Positions 17,136 through 26,874 of a DNA stretch of 64,000 nt are shown here, in pieces. Every line of letters begins with the position of its first letter. Within the stretch, counting starts at the first letter, position 1. The notes under the pieces were generated by a model. It worked only from the letters and a program-made list of their open reading frames with translations, had not been told where the DNA came from and searched no databases. The stretch spans positions 44,824 to 108,823 of the forward strand of contig NZ_NWSV01000023.1 in assembly GCF_002531935.1 (NCBI RefSeq), written 5' to 3'. The DNA is from Rhizobium chutanense. Lineage in GTDB: Bacteria; Pseudomonadota; Alphaproteobacteria; Rhizobiales; Rhizobiaceae. The position numbers and the translations under genes were made by a program.

Positions 17136-17537
17136 ATGCTTTCCTTCCCGCTCACATCCGTCCGCGAGGTGCTCGCCCGCGGGCGTGCCGATGCGGAAGC
17201 CCATGGCGGCTTTCGTGACCCCCATTACGGCCTACGCTCTGGCAAGGACCAAAAACCGGGTCTCTGGCTCGTCGGCGACCAGGGCGTCTATCTGATGTCC
17301 AACGGCAAATTGCCGGATGGCGCCAAGCCTTTGGTCGTCTATGCCGAGGAATGCGATCCCCGCACCAATGACGACTGGTTCGCTGTCAAACGCCGGACCT
17401 TCGGCGGCGATGACGGTGTCGATTTCATCGATGCGGAACAGCTCGAAGCCATGATGGCGGCGGCTCCGGAGGCGACGCACCTTCGTGTCGCATTCCTTCA
17501 AGACTCGATGCAGCTCTATCTGGTCGCGAAATCCTAG
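17136..17537 (+). CDS. DUF3085-type protein
   Basis: A 133-aa soluble protein resembling the DUF3085 family: FPLTSVREVLARGRADAEAHGG at the start, LWLVGDQGVYLMSNG in the middle and LVVYAEECDPRTNDDWFAVKR after it. No catalytic motif is evident. It is closely spaced behind the DUF1419 gene with AAGGAGG before the ATG. Its stop codon is inside a long terminator hairpin, so it is the last gene of that operon. Confidence 0.72.
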   Translation: MLSFPLTSVREVLARGRADAEAHGGFRDPHYGLRSGKDQKPGLWLVGDQGVYLMSNGKLPDGAKPLVVYAEECDPRTNDDWFAVKRRTFGGDDGVDFIDAEQLEAMMAAAPEATHLRVAFLQDSMQLYLVAKS

Positions 17538-17552
17538 ACATTTCGCGACCAG
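17520..17552 (+). terminator. Hairpin spanning the DUF3085 stop codon
   Basis: Perfect 12-bp arms CTGGTCGCGAAA/TTTCGCGACCAG with a 9-base loop containing the stop codon. It separates the small-gene operon from the giant methyltransferase-helicase gene. Confidence 0.65.
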
Positions 17553-17654
17553 CCCGGCCCGTTTGGCCACAAAACCCAAAACCCTGAGCGTCCTTCAGTC
17601 CCGCAAGTGCTTCCCGCGGGGTGATGACGCTCGCCTATCTGCGAGGAAAATTTC

Positions 17655-20600
17655 ATGAGCAACGATCCCTTCACTCACGACATGTTCGGCAGCAGCGCGC
17701 TGTCATCAGGCCTTGGCCTGGGTGTCACAGCGTTCGGCGGCTTCGAGCCGGTCGCTGCCAATGACGACGACCCCGAACCGCCGCCGCCCTCTCCTGCCCC
17801 CGCTTTGCCGGCCGCGGCGATTGAACGTCCGGCGCCCCGGCGGCAAGGCAACCGGTGCAACTTCTACCTCGATGATGCAGATCGAGGCTTGGCCGTATCC
17901 TGGAAGGATCGCGCCCGCGCCAATGTTGCGGCAATCCTGATCGCGAACAACATCGAGAAGCAGGATCGACCAGCCACGCCGAAGGAGCAGGCGCAACTCG
18001 TCCGTTTCACCGGCTTCGGCGCGAGCGAACTGGCAAACGGGATGTTCCGCCGCCCCGGGGAAGTCGATTTCCGGACCGGGTGGAGCGAGCTCGGCGGCTC
18101 GCTCGAAAGCGCTGTTTCGGACGCCGATTACACGTCGCTCGCCCGCTGCACGCAATATGCCCATTTTACGCCGGAGTTCATCATCCGGGCAATCTGGACG
18201 GGCTTGCAGCGCATGGGCTGGCGTGGCGGCCGCGTGCTCGAGCCCGGTATCGGCACGGGCCTATTTCCAGCTCTGATGCCGGCGGCGTTCCGGGACAGGA
18301 CCTTCGTCACCGGCGTCGAACTCGATCCTGTCACTGCCCGGATCGTCAAGCTGCTGCATCCGAAGGCCCGCATCATCAACGGCGACTTTGCCCGCACCGA
18401 TCTGGCGCCGATCTATGATCTCGCGATCGGCAATCCACCCTTCTCCGACCGGACCGTCCGGTCTGACCGAACCTATCGCTCGCTCGGTCTACGGCTGCAC
18501 GACTACTTCATCGCCCGATCGATCGACCACCTGAAGCCTGGCGCCTTTGCCGCCTTCGTCACCAGCTCCGGAACGATGGACAAGGCGGATGCGACAGCGC
18601 GCGAGCACATTGCCAAGACCGCCGACCTGATCGCCGCGATTCGATTGCCGGAAGGCAGCTTCCGCGCCGACGCCGGCACGGATGTCGTGGTCGATCTTCT
18701 CTTCTTCCGCAAGCGTAAGGCCGGCGAAGCCGAGAACGATCTGTCATGGCTCGATCTCGAGGAGGTGCGCCCCGAAAGCCAAGGCGAGGGTGCAATTCGC
18801 GTGAACCGTTGGTTCGCGCGGCATCCCGAATTCGTGCTCGGCGATCATGCTCTCACCTCCGGACCCTTTGGCGAAACCTACACCTGCCTGCCCCGCGCCG
18901 GCGAGGACCTGCAGGCGTTTCTGGAGGGGGCCATCCGGCGCCTCCCCGAAGGCTGCTATGACGGCGAGCCGACCGCAATCGACATCGACCTCGAGGATGA
19001 GCTTGGCGAGATCGTCGATCTTCGCCCAGGCGACGCCAAGGTCCGTGAGGGTAGCTTCTTCATCGACATCAGGCGCGGTCTCATGCAGATGGTCGACGGC
19101 GCACCCATCGAAGTCAAAGTCCGCAAGGGGCGCACCGGTGACGGCATCCTGGAAAAACACGTCGGCATCATCAAGAAGCTGATCCCGATCCGCGATGCCG
19201 TGCGCGAGGTACTGAAGGCCCAGGAGCGGGATCGTCCGTGGCGGGATCTGCAGGTTCGGCTGCGCATCGCCTGGTCGAGCTTCGTACGCGACTTCGGCCC
19301 GATCAACCACACCACGGTCTCTATCAGCGAGGATGAAGAAACCGGCGAGGTGCGCGAAACCCACCGCCGCCCCAACCTGCAACCCTTCCTCGACGATCCC
19401 GATTGCTGGCTGGTCGCCTCGATCGAGGATTACGACCTCGACACCGATACGGCGAAACCAGGCCCGATCTTCTCCGAACGGGTCATCGCGCCGCCTGCCC
19501 CGCCAGTCATCACCAGTGCCGCGGACGCGCTGGCCGTGGTGCTCAACGAACGTGGTCGCGTCGACGTCGAGCATATCGCCGAACTGCTGCACAGACACGC
19601 CGATGCGGTCGCCGACGAACTCGGCGATGCGATCTTCCGGGATCCCGCCGATGGCTCCTGGCAGACGGCGAACGCCTATCTCGCTGGCGCGGTCCGCACC
19701 AAGCTCGCGGTCGCCGAAGCCGCCGCGGCGCTCGATCCAGCCTACGAGCGCAACGTCCGCGCGCTTCAGGCGGTTCAGCCGGCCGACCTTCGCCCCTCCG
19801 ACATCACCGCGCGCCTCGGGGCGCCGTGGATCCCGGCGAGCGACGTCGTGGCTTTCGTCAAGGAAATGATGGGCGCCGAGATCAGGATCCATCATATGCC
19901 TGAGCTTGGGAGCTGGACCGTGGAGGCACGGCAGCTCGGATTTAGCGCCGCCGGCACATCCGAATGGGGCACCAGCCGCCGCGACGCTGGCGAACTGCTG
20001 GCCGATGCGCTGAACAGCCGCGTGCCGCAGATCTTCGACGTCTTCAAGGACCTCAATGGCGAGCGGCGTGTCCTGAACGTCGTGGATACCGAAGCCGCGC
20101 GCGACAAGCTGCAGAAAATCAAGGAAGCCTTCCAGAACTGGGTCTGGACCGATCCCGATCGCACCGACCGGCTGGCGCGGGTCTATAACGACCGGTTCAA
20201 CAACCTCGCGCCAAGACGTTTCGACGGCTCGCATCTCAAACTTCCCGGCGCCTCAGGCGCCTTTGTTCTTTATGGGCACCAGAAACGCGGCATCTGGCGG
20301 ATCATCTCCTCCGGCTCGACCTATCTTGCCCATGCCGTCGGTGCCGGCAAGACGATGACGATGGCAGCAAGCGTCATGGAGCAGCGCCGCCTGGGGCTGA
20401 TCGCCAAGGCGATGCTCGTGGTCCCCGGCCATTGCCTGGCACAAGCGGCGCGCGAGTTCCTGGCGCTCTACCCGAATGCCCGCATTCTCGTTGCCGATGA
20501 GACGAATTTCACCAAGGATAAGCGGGCGCGCTTTCTGAGTCGCGCCGCGACCGCGACCTGGGACGCGATCATCATCACGCACTCCGCCTTCAGGTTCATC

Positions 20601-22763
20601 GCTGTGCCGTCTGCCTTCGAACAACAGATGATCCACGATGAGCTGGAGCTCTACGAGGATCTCCTGACCAAGGTCGACAGCGAGGACCGCGTCTCGCGCA
20701 AGCGCCTCGAGCGGCTGAAGGAAGGCTTGCAGGAACGTCTGGAAGGGCTTGCGACCCGAAAGGACGATCTGCTGACCATCTCCGAGATCGGCGTCGACCA
20801 GATCATCGTCGATGAAGCCCAGGAGTTCCGCAAGCTTTCCTTCGCGACCAACATGTCGACGTTGAAGGGCATCGATCCGAACGGCTCGCAGCGCGCCTGG
20901 GATCTCTATGTGAAGTCCCGGTTCCTCGAAACGAAGAATCCGGGCCGCGCCCTGGTGCTCGCTTCCGGAACGCCGATCACCAACACTCTCGGCGAGATGT
21001 TCTCGATCCAGCGCCTGCTCGGCCACGAGGCCCTCGCCGAGCGCGGCCTGCACGAATTCGATGCCTGGGCGTCCTGCTTCGGCGATACGACGACCGAGCT
21101 GGAGATTCAGCCGTCGGGCAAATACAAGCCTGTCAGCCGCTTCGCGAGCTTCGTCAATGTCCCGGAACTGATCGCCATGTTCCGGGCCTTTGCCGATGTC
21201 GTCATGCCGGCGGATCTCCGCGAATACGTCAAGGTGCCGGATATCTCCACCGGCCGGCGGCAGATCCTCACCGCCAAGCCGACGCCGGCGTTCAAGGCCT
21301 ATCAGCAGATCCTCGATGCCCGCATCAAGGCGATCGAGATGCGCGAGGGACCGGCGCAGCCCGGCGACGATATCCTGCTCTCGGTCATCACCGACGGCCG
21401 CCATGCGGCGATCGATCTGCGCCTTGTGATGCCGGCGAACGACAATGAGGAGGATAACAAGCTCAACCTCCTCGTCCGCAATGCCTTTCGGATCTGGCAG
21501 GAGAGCGCCGACAGCACCTATCTCCGGCCGGACGGCAAACCCTTCGAGCTGCCCGGCGCCGCGCAGATGATCTTCAGCGATCTCGGCACGATCAATGTCG
21601 AGAAAACCCGCGGCTTTTCCGCTTACCGCTGGATCCGTGACGAGCTCGTTCGGCTCGGCGTTCCCCCGTCCGAAATCGCCTTCATGCAGGACTACAAGAA
21701 GACCGAGGCCAAGCAGCGGCTGTTCGCCGACGTGCGCGCCGGCCGGGTTCGGTTCCTGATCGGCTCGTCGGAGACGATGGGAACGGGCGTCAACACCCAG
21801 CTCCGGCTCAAGGCGCTTCATCACCTCGACGTACCGTGGCTGCCGTCGCACATCGAGCAGCGCGAAGGCCGCATTGTCAGGCAGGGCAACCAGCACGATG
21901 TGGTGGACATTTTCGCCTATGCCACGGAGGGTAGCCTCGACGCTTCCATGTGGCAGAACAACGAGCGCAAGGCGCGCTTCATTGCGGCGGCGCTCAGCGG
22001 CGACACTTCGATCCGCCGGCTCGAAGACTTCGGTGAAGGGCAGGCCAACCAGTTCGCCATGGCCAAGGCCATTGCCTCCGGCGACGAGCGGCTGATGCAG
22101 AAAGCGGGTCTCGAAGCCGATATAGCGCGACTGGAACGGTTGCGCGCCGCCCATGACGATGACCAGTATGCAGTGCGCCGGCAGATACGTGATGCGGAAC
22201 GTGACATCGAGGCGTCGACTCGACGCATCGGCGAGATCGGCCAGGATATCGGTCGGCTCGTTCCGACCGCCGGCGATGCCTTCGCGATGACCGTGCTGGG
22301 CAAGGTCCACCATGAGCGCAAGGAGGCTGGTCGCGCGCTGATGAAGGAAATTCTCACGCTCCTCCAGCTCCAGCAAGAGGGCGAGGTTCACCTCGCATCC
22401 ATCGGCGGCTTCGATCTGGTCTACGAGGGCGAGCGCGTCGGAAAGGGCGATGGGTATCGCTACACAACCACGCTCCAGCGTACATACGCGGACTACGAGA
22501 TCGATCTTGCGGTTACCGTGACGCCGCTCGGCGCCATCTCTCGCCTCGAGCATGCGCTCGACGGGTTCGAGGAGGAACGCGAGCGTTATCGCCATCGCCT
22601 CGATGATGCGCACCGGCGGCTCGTCTCCTATCGCTCGCGCGAAGGCGGCACTTTCGCCTTCGCCGACGAACTTGCCGAAAAGCGCCGACAGCTTCGTGAC
22701 GTCGAGGAGGCTCTTGCAGCCGCGTCAGTTCAGAACGACGATGCCCCGGCGGAGGCTGCTTGA
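17655..22763 (+). CDS. Giant DNA N6-methyltransferase / SNF2-type helicase fusion
   Basis: A 1702-aa protein. After a Pro-rich leader comes a methyltransferase domain, with SAM motif VLEPGIGTGLF near residue 194 and catalytic-type NPPF near 259 (N6-adenine class). After a linker comes a helicase: Walker A HAVGAGKTMTMA near 896, Walker B-type VDEAQEFRKL near 1052, SGTPITNT near 1103 and motif VI QREGRIVRQGNQ near 1401. The C-terminal ~200 residues form charged helices. This architecture resembles phage P1 DarB, which protects incoming DNA from type I restriction, and relatives are common on rhizobial plasmids. There is no nuclease motif, so anti-restriction or DNA modification is more likely than restriction. 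GAGGAAAA precedes the ATG. Confidence 0.85.
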   Translation: MSNDPFTHDMFGSSALSSGLGLGVTAFGGFEPVAANDDDPEPPPPSPAPALPAAAIERPAPRRQGNRCNFYLDDADRGLAVSWKDRARANVAAILIANNIEKQDRPATPKEQAQLVRFTGFGASELANGMFRRPGEVDFRTGWSELGGSLESAVSDADYTSLARCTQYAHFTPEFIIRAIWTGLQRMGWRGGRVLEPGIGTGLFPALMPAAFRDRTFVTGVELDPVTARIVKLLHPKARIINGDFARTDLAPIYDLAIGNPPFSDRTVRSDRTYRSLGLRLHDYFIARSIDHLKPGAFAAFVTSSGTMDKADATAREHIAKTADLIAAIRLPEGSFRADAGTDVVVDLLFFRKRKAGEAENDLSWLDLEEVRPESQGEGAIRVNRWFARHPEFVLGDHALTSGPFGETYTCLPRAGEDLQAFLEGAIRRLPEGCYDGEPTAIDIDLEDELGEIVDLRPGDAKVREGSFFIDIRRGLMQMVDGAPIEVKVRKGRTGDGILEKHVGIIKKLIPIRDAVREVLKAQERDRPWRDLQVRLRIAWSSFVRDFGPINHTTVSISEDEETGEVRETHRRPNLQPFLDDPDCWLVASIEDYDLDTDTAKPGPIFSERVIAPPAPPVITSAADALAVVLNERGRVDVEHIAELLHRHADAVADELGDAIFRDPADGSWQTANAYLAGAVRTKLAVAEAAAALDPAYERNVRALQAVQPADLRPSDITARLGAPWIPASDVVAFVKEMMGAEIRIHHMPELGSWTVEARQLGFSAAGTSEWGTSRRDAGELLADALNSRVPQIFDVFKDLNGERRVLNVVDTEAARDKLQKIKEAFQNWVWTDPDRTDRLARVYNDRFNNLAPRRFDGSHLKLPGASGAFVLYGHQKRGIWRIISSGSTYLAHAVGAGKTMTMAASVMEQRRLGLIAKAMLVVPGHCLAQAAREFLALYPNARILVADETNFTKDKRARFLSRAATATWDAIIITHSAFRFIAVPSAFEQQMIHDELELYEDLLTKVDSEDRVSRKRLERLKEGLQERLEGLATRKDDLLTISEIGVDQIIVDEAQEFRKLSFATNMSTLKGIDPNGSQRAWDLYVKSRFLETKNPGRALVLASGTPITNTLGEMFSIQRLLGHEALAERGLHEFDAWASCFGDTTTELEIQPSGKYKPVSRFASFVNVPELIAMFRAFADVVMPADLREYVKVPDISTGRRQILTAKPTPAFKAYQQILDARIKAIEMREGPAQPGDDILLSVITDGRHAAIDLRLVMPANDNEEDNKLNLLVRNAFRIWQESADSTYLRPDGKPFELPGAAQMIFSDLGTINVEKTRGFSAYRWIRDELVRLGVPPSEIAFMQDYKKTEAKQRLFADVRAGRVRFLIGSSETMGTGVNTQLRLKALHHLDVPWLPSHIEQREGRIVRQGNQHDVVDIFAYATEGSLDASMWQNNERKARFIAAALSGDTSIRRLEDFGEGQANQFAMAKAIASGDERLMQKAGLEADIARLERLRAAHDDDQYAVRRQIRDAERDIEASTRRIGEIGQDIGRLVPTAGDAFAMTVLGKVHHERKEAGRALMKEILTLLQLQQEGEVHLASIGGFDLVYEGERVGKGDGYRYTTTLQRTYADYEIDLAVTVTPLGAISRLEHALDGFEEERERYRHRLDDAHRRLVSYRSREGGTFAFADELAEKRRQLRDVEEALAAASVQNDDAPAEAA

Positions 22764-22940
22764 TCTGAGGCATCGGTTTTGATGCAACGCAGCAATTGCA
22801 TAGCTGCATCGCACAATATTTGTTTTCCTTCCGCCCGAATTTTGAGCATAGTGCTCACAGCTGATGCACATGGCGGATTTCCTCCCAGTGCCGCCGCAGC
22901 AGCTGTTCCCCTCTGGAGGTTTAAATTACCTTCACATCTA

Positions 22941-22976
22941 TAGGGCCCGAGTTTTCTCGTGGCCCTCTTTTTTTGT
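22941..22976 (+). terminator. Rho-independent terminator
   Basis: AGGGCCCGAG (22941-22950) pairs with CTCGTGGCCCT (22955-22965) with a single-base bulge and is followed by a run of eight T (22967-22974). It ends the methyltransferase-helicase transcript about 180 bp after the stop. No gene is supported in 22764-22940. Confidence 0.75.
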
Positions 22977-23029
22977 CCTGATTTCCGTTTTTCGATCTGA
23001 CGACCATGACGATCGCGTCGGCGTCGGCT

Positions 23030-23233
23030 TCACCGCGCTCGGGAAATCAACGCGACGCGCTCCATCGTTTCGATCAGCCGCGCGCTCATATCCTCCGGGT
23101 CGTTCAGGACGGTCACGAAGTCGGAAAGGGTCGGATCCCTCAAGCCGACTTTGTAGATCGCAATTCCGGCATCCACATTCGCACTGATCTGTCTCAACCC
23201 GTCGAAGTGCTCGGACGCCTCTTGCTGGGCCAT
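23030..23233 (-). CDS. Small hypothetical protein, possibly frameshifted at its 5' end
   Basis: A minus-strand frame beginning MAQQEASEHFDGLRQISAN and ending with DFVTVLNDPEDMSARLIETM. It is predicted helical and has protein-like composition. The frame stays open upstream for about 25 codons (..FAFQVVPGTDEILAFTETLG) without a start, while an ATG with AGGAGG lies at 23315 one base out of phase. The simplest reading is a ~95-aa gene with a single-base indel near 23300-23313. No family recognised. Confidence 0.4.
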   Translation of the reverse strand: MAQQEASEHFDGLRQISANVDAGIAIYKVGLRDPTLSDFVTVLNDPEDMSARLIETMERVALISRAR

Positions 23234-23665
23234 TCCCAAGGTCTCGGTGAAGGCCAGAATCTCGTCTGTTCCCGGAACGACCTGAAAGGCAAATATCTCA
23301 TTTGGGATCGTGCATCGGGACCTCCTGGAGCAGTGCTCAGCCTATGACGCCTTTCCCGTTGCTGTGAACTAGCAAAAGTGTGAGCGGCCGCGTCCCGAAG
23401 GAGGGAGGACAAAAAGAAGGAGGAGGGAAACGAAACCGGTCGCAGATCGGTCCGACCGTCGCCGCTTGCGCTCAATCGCCGCCTCCGCATCCCGGCCACT
23501 CGTCCCGCGCAGGGCTGTCAGCCCGCTTGTCCTTCGCAGCAGGGACGCTCGGCCGCAGTTGCGCCGGTCCGCCCGCCCTGCGGTCCCGGAGGTGTCTTCG
23601 AAGAAATGAAGACAGGAAGGACCGGCAAGAGAGCCGCGTCCCGCATCCCGGAAGAGGAAAATCCC

Positions 23666-25417
23666 ATGCACATCATGAAGGTCGATCCGCGCTCGTTGAA
23701 GGACAACCCGGACAACACCCGCCAGTCGAAATCCACACCGCAGGCCGATGCCCTGTTGCTTGCCACCATCAAAGCCGTCGGCATCATCCAGCCGCCCGTC
23801 ATCTTTGCCGAGGTCGGTGGTGGGAACGGCTACGTCATCGAAGCTGGCCATAGGCGCACCCGCATGGCGATCGCCGCAGGCCTTGAGGAAATCGAGGTTC
23901 TTGTCGTCGAAGCCGCCAACGACAATGGCGCCATGCGGTCGATGGTCGAGAACATCGCCAGGGAGCCGCTGAACCCCGTCGATCAGTGGCGCGGGATTGA
24001 ACGCCTGATCGCACTCGATTGGACCGAGGAAGCAATTGCAGTCGCGCTCGCCCTGCCCGTCCGGCAGATTCGCAAGTTGCGTCTGCTTGCCAACGTCTTG
24101 CCCGCAATGCTCGATCAGATGGCGCTCGGCGATATGCCGAACGAGCAGCAGCTTCGAACGATCGCAGCAGCACACCTCGACGAACAAAAGGAAGTCTGGA
24201 AGGCGCAGAAGCCGAAGAAGGGCCAACCTGCCACGTGGTTCCAGATCGCCAACGCGCTGAGCAAAACCCGCATGTATGCCAAGGATGCAAGCTTCGGCGA
24301 CGATCTCAGGGAAGCCTACGGCATCGAATGGATCGAGGATCTGTTTGCTCCTGCAGACGAGGACAGCCGCTACACCACCAATGTCGAAGCCTATCTCGGC
24401 GCCCAGCAGGAGTGGATGACGAACAATCTGCCCAAGAAGGGCGTGATCGCCGAGGTCACGCAATGGGGCGAGGCGAAACTGCCGCAGAAGGCAAGCCGCG
24501 TCTATGGCAAGCCGAGCAAGGGCGACCACACCGCCATGTATCTGGATCGGAACGGCAAGGTTCAAACCGTCCACTACCGCATGCCGGAGGAGATGAAGAC
24601 CGCGGGCAAGGGAGCCGTCGTTGGAGGTGGTGCCACCGCTGGCAACGATGTGATCGACGCGCCGAAACAACGTCCGGATGTCACGCAAAAGGGCCACGAC
24701 ATGATCGGCGACCTCAGGACCGACGCGCTGCACGAGGCGCTCGCCCGGGCACCGATCGAGGACGATACGTTGATGGCGCTCCTCGTGATTGCCTTCGCCG
24801 GCTTGAACGTCCGGGTCGACTCCGGGGCAAACGACACCGTCTTCGGTGCGAAGCGGTTCGCACGCCATGCGGTTCGGCTGCTCGCCGGCGACGGCAAGCT
24901 CTCCTTCGACATCGACACATTGCGGGTTGCCGCGCGCTCCATGCTGATCGATGTGCTCTCTTGCCGCCGCGGCATGTCGAACAGCGGTATCGTCTCGCGC
25001 ATCGCCGGCGAGGCCATCGGTGCCGATGGATATCTTCCGAATATGGGCACGGAGGACTTCCTGCTTTGCCTGTCGCGGCAGGCGCTCGAGGCGTCGTGCA
25101 AGGATGCCGCGGTTCTGCCGCGCCCGAAGGTCCGCGAGACCCGCTCAGCACTCGTCGAGCACTTCAGGAAGGGGCACTTCGTCCACCCGGCAGCCCTGTT
25201 CACGCCTGATCCAAGGGAGCTTGCCGACCTGATCAAGAAAGGCGAGATCGTCGAAGAGGAGGACACCGTCACCACTGGAGATGCGACGGATGGTCTTGGT
25301 GAACTCGCGGACGACAGCGCCGCCGGCGAGGCCGCCAATCTCGACGCCCCCGATCCGGAGGCCGGTGACGACGCTGCTGACGAGGACGAAACCGCTTACG
25401 GCATTGCGGCCGAATAG
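23666..25417 (+). CDS. ParB/Srx-domain plasmid protein (ParB-like)
   Basis: A 583-aa protein. The N-terminal ParB domain includes MKVDPRSLKDNPDNTRQSK, an IKAVGIIQPPVIFA segment and the CTP/nuclease-type motif VIEAGHRRTRMAIAAG (near residue 70), followed by MRSMVENIAREPLNPVDQW and a KorB-like HTH helix. The remaining ~400 residues are unlike canonical RepB and end in an Asp/Glu-rich tail. It is much longer than partition ParB proteins (~330 aa) and has no ParA beside it, so it is probably an accessory ParB-fold regulator or nuclease rather than the segregation factor. I chose the ATG at 23666 because GAGGAAAA precedes it. Confidence 0.75.
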   Translation: MHIMKVDPRSLKDNPDNTRQSKSTPQADALLLATIKAVGIIQPPVIFAEVGGGNGYVIEAGHRRTRMAIAAGLEEIEVLVVEAANDNGAMRSMVENIAREPLNPVDQWRGIERLIALDWTEEAIAVALALPVRQIRKLRLLANVLPAMLDQMALGDMPNEQQLRTIAAAHLDEQKEVWKAQKPKKGQPATWFQIANALSKTRMYAKDASFGDDLREAYGIEWIEDLFAPADEDSRYTTNVEAYLGAQQEWMTNNLPKKGVIAEVTQWGEAKLPQKASRVYGKPSKGDHTAMYLDRNGKVQTVHYRMPEEMKTAGKGAVVGGGATAGNDVIDAPKQRPDVTQKGHDMIGDLRTDALHEALARAPIEDDTLMALLVIAFAGLNVRVDSGANDTVFGAKRFARHAVRLLAGDGKLSFDIDTLRVAARSMLIDVLSCRRGMSNSGIVSRIAGEAIGADGYLPNMGTEDFLLCLSRQALEASCKDAAVLPRPKVRETRSALVEHFRKGHFVHPAALFTPDPRELADLIKKGEIVEEEDTVTTGDATDGLGELADDSAAGEAANLDAPDPEAGDDAADEDETAYGIAAE

Positions 25418-25513
25418 CCGCCCTCCCCTTCCTGTCCGATCGACACCACGCCGCCGGCCATCACCGGCGGCAGTTTTGTTTCCATCAACCGCAGAATTTC
25501 AAGGAGATGTCTG

Positions 25514-25990
25514 ATGTCTGCGTCCCTGATCTACGACCTCGCCCCGATCGGCTCCATCGTCGCCTGGTCCGACGGCACACCGCGCCCGCCCGAGCGTTTC
25601 AAGAAGAAGCTCGCGGCCTGGCAGACCCGCAACAGCAAGGGCTGCCTGATCCGCAAGGAGGGTCCGCGCCAATCCGGAAACTACGCCTCGCCGGGCTATT
25701 TCACGCTGCATGAAGCGGATTTCGGCGGCAAGAATACCGTCGTCATCCGCATTCACCGAACCTTCGGTCTCGATTCCGATCTCAGCTTCAAGGTTCTCGA
25801 ACGCCCCACACTCGGCTCGATCCGCATCTTCGATCGCGCCGGTGCGAACGCGGAGCTTGTCCATCTCGCCGACAAGCGCGAGGCGGCAACGGCCTGGCTC
25901 AAAGAGCATGGATACCCGAACGCTGTCCTGGAAGAGGTGACCGCCGACGAGGTTGCTGCCGCTCACGTTGAAGGGAGGGTTGCCGCATGA
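25514..25990 (+). CDS. Hypothetical protein in ParB-DUF7007 operon
   Basis: A 158-aa protein of unknown family. The N-terminal part has IYDLAPIGSIVAWSDGTPRPPERFKKKLAAW. A beta-rich centre has GYFTLHEADFGGKNTVVIRIHRTF, and the end is helical with ATAWLKEHGYPNAVLEEVTADEV. AAGGAGATGTCTG precedes the ATG at 25514. Its stop overlaps the start of the next gene by four bases (ATGA), so translation is probably coupled with the DUF7007 gene. Confidence 0.7.
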   Translation: MSASLIYDLAPIGSIVAWSDGTPRPPERFKKKLAAWQTRNSKGCLIRKEGPRQSGNYASPGYFTLHEADFGGKNTVVIRIHRTFGLDSDLSFKVLERPTLGSIRIFDRAGANAELVHLADKREAATAWLKEHGYPNAVLEEVTADEVAAAHVEGRVAA

Positions 25991-26874
25991 GGACCTCTGA
26001 TCTCCAGCACGAACTGGCCTCGCTTTCAGGGGATCTGGGCGTGGAATTCGGCGTCAGCGCCGACGGCTTTCCGGTCGCCAGGATCGCCGATACCCTCCTG
26101 GCAATGGTGCCGGCGCGCGATGGCGCCAGCTTCCTCGCGAGCGGCTGGCGCCTTACTCGCCCACTGTCAGAGCTGATGCGTGGCGATTTCCACGGTCACC
26201 ACGGCCGCCTCGATGATGAGGCAGAGTTTCGCGCGCGTGTGTTCGAGACCGCGCGGCACAGCCATGAACTATCCGCGCTCGGGCGGATCCAGATCCGCAT
26301 GGTGGCGACTACGCCATGGGGTCCGTCGCAACTCGCGACGATCTATGCCGAGGGGATCGTCTCCCATATGACGGCCGGTCATGGTGGGTTTCATCTGTCG
26401 GCCGAGCGGAATCTGCGGGTGTCTTCCCTATTGCGAAAATCCTCGCCCTGGTACGAGGAGGATGCCGAATGGGCCATCGTCGCTCATACCTTCCCGGACC
26501 TGTTCACGGCCTACGAGCGCAAATGTGCGGACGAGACGATCCGCAACAGCTGGCCGTCCGCCTGGGAGGAGATCCACGGCCGCGAACTCGCGCCCGGCCA
26601 ATCCTGGACAAAGGACCGGGAAGCCTTCGAGCGCAAGCATGCCGGCGACTGGATCGCGATCTCCGCGATCTTTTCCAACCAGCACGCCGACATGACAGAG
26701 GTTGTCGCCACACGGGGCGGGCGGCGCGATGGGCGGGCGGAAGAGATCCGCTTTCTCGTGCCCCGCGCCGAATATGCCGCGCGTGACCGTTTCGGTTTCG
26801 TCATCGATCCCGACCGTCACGATCCCTATGACGGCCCTTCCAGTTTTGTGGGTTGGCAAGGGAGGGTTGCGTGA
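25987..26874 (+). CDS. DUF7007-like plasmid protein
   Basis: A 295-aa protein. The central block TPWGPSQLATIYAEGIVSHMTAGHGGFHLSAERN followed by WYEEDAEWAIVAHTFPDLFT resembles the DUF7007 domain of alphaproteobacterial plasmids; function unknown. The His-containing GHGGFHL segment and paired acidic residues might form a metal or catalytic site, but that is only a guess. Its start overlaps the previous stop and its own stop overlaps the next start, so it sits in the middle of a translationally coupled operon. Confidence 0.68.
   Translation: MRTSDLQHELASLSGDLGVEFGVSADGFPVARIADTLLAMVPARDGASFLASGWRLTRPLSELMRGDFHGHHGRLDDEAEFRARVFETARHSHELSALGRIQIRMVATTPWGPSQLATIYAEGIVSHMTAGHGGFHLSAERNLRVSSLLRKSSPWYEEDAEWAIVAHTFPDLFTAYERKCADETIRNSWPSAWEEIHGRELAPGQSWTKDREAFERKHAGDWIAISAIFSNQHADMTEVVATRGGRRDGRAEEIRFLVPRAEYAARDRFGFVIDPDRHDPYDGPSSFVGWQGRVA

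Noticed and set aside
18744..20234. 496-aa antisense frame inside the same gene
   Set aside because: Shadow of the real coding strand, without domain features.
20253..22613. 786-aa open frame antisense to the methyltransferase-helicase gene
   Set aside because: It mirrors a gene with clear helicase motifs; long antisense frames arise from high GC and codon bias. There is no ribosome site or family motif.
23369..24868. 499-aa frame antisense to the ParB-like gene
   Set aside because: The ParB-domain motifs on the plus strand fix the coding strand.
23666..25417. Plasmid partition gene repB/parB of a repABC locus
   Set aside because: Too long, no ParA or RepC neighbour, and only the N-terminal domain matches.
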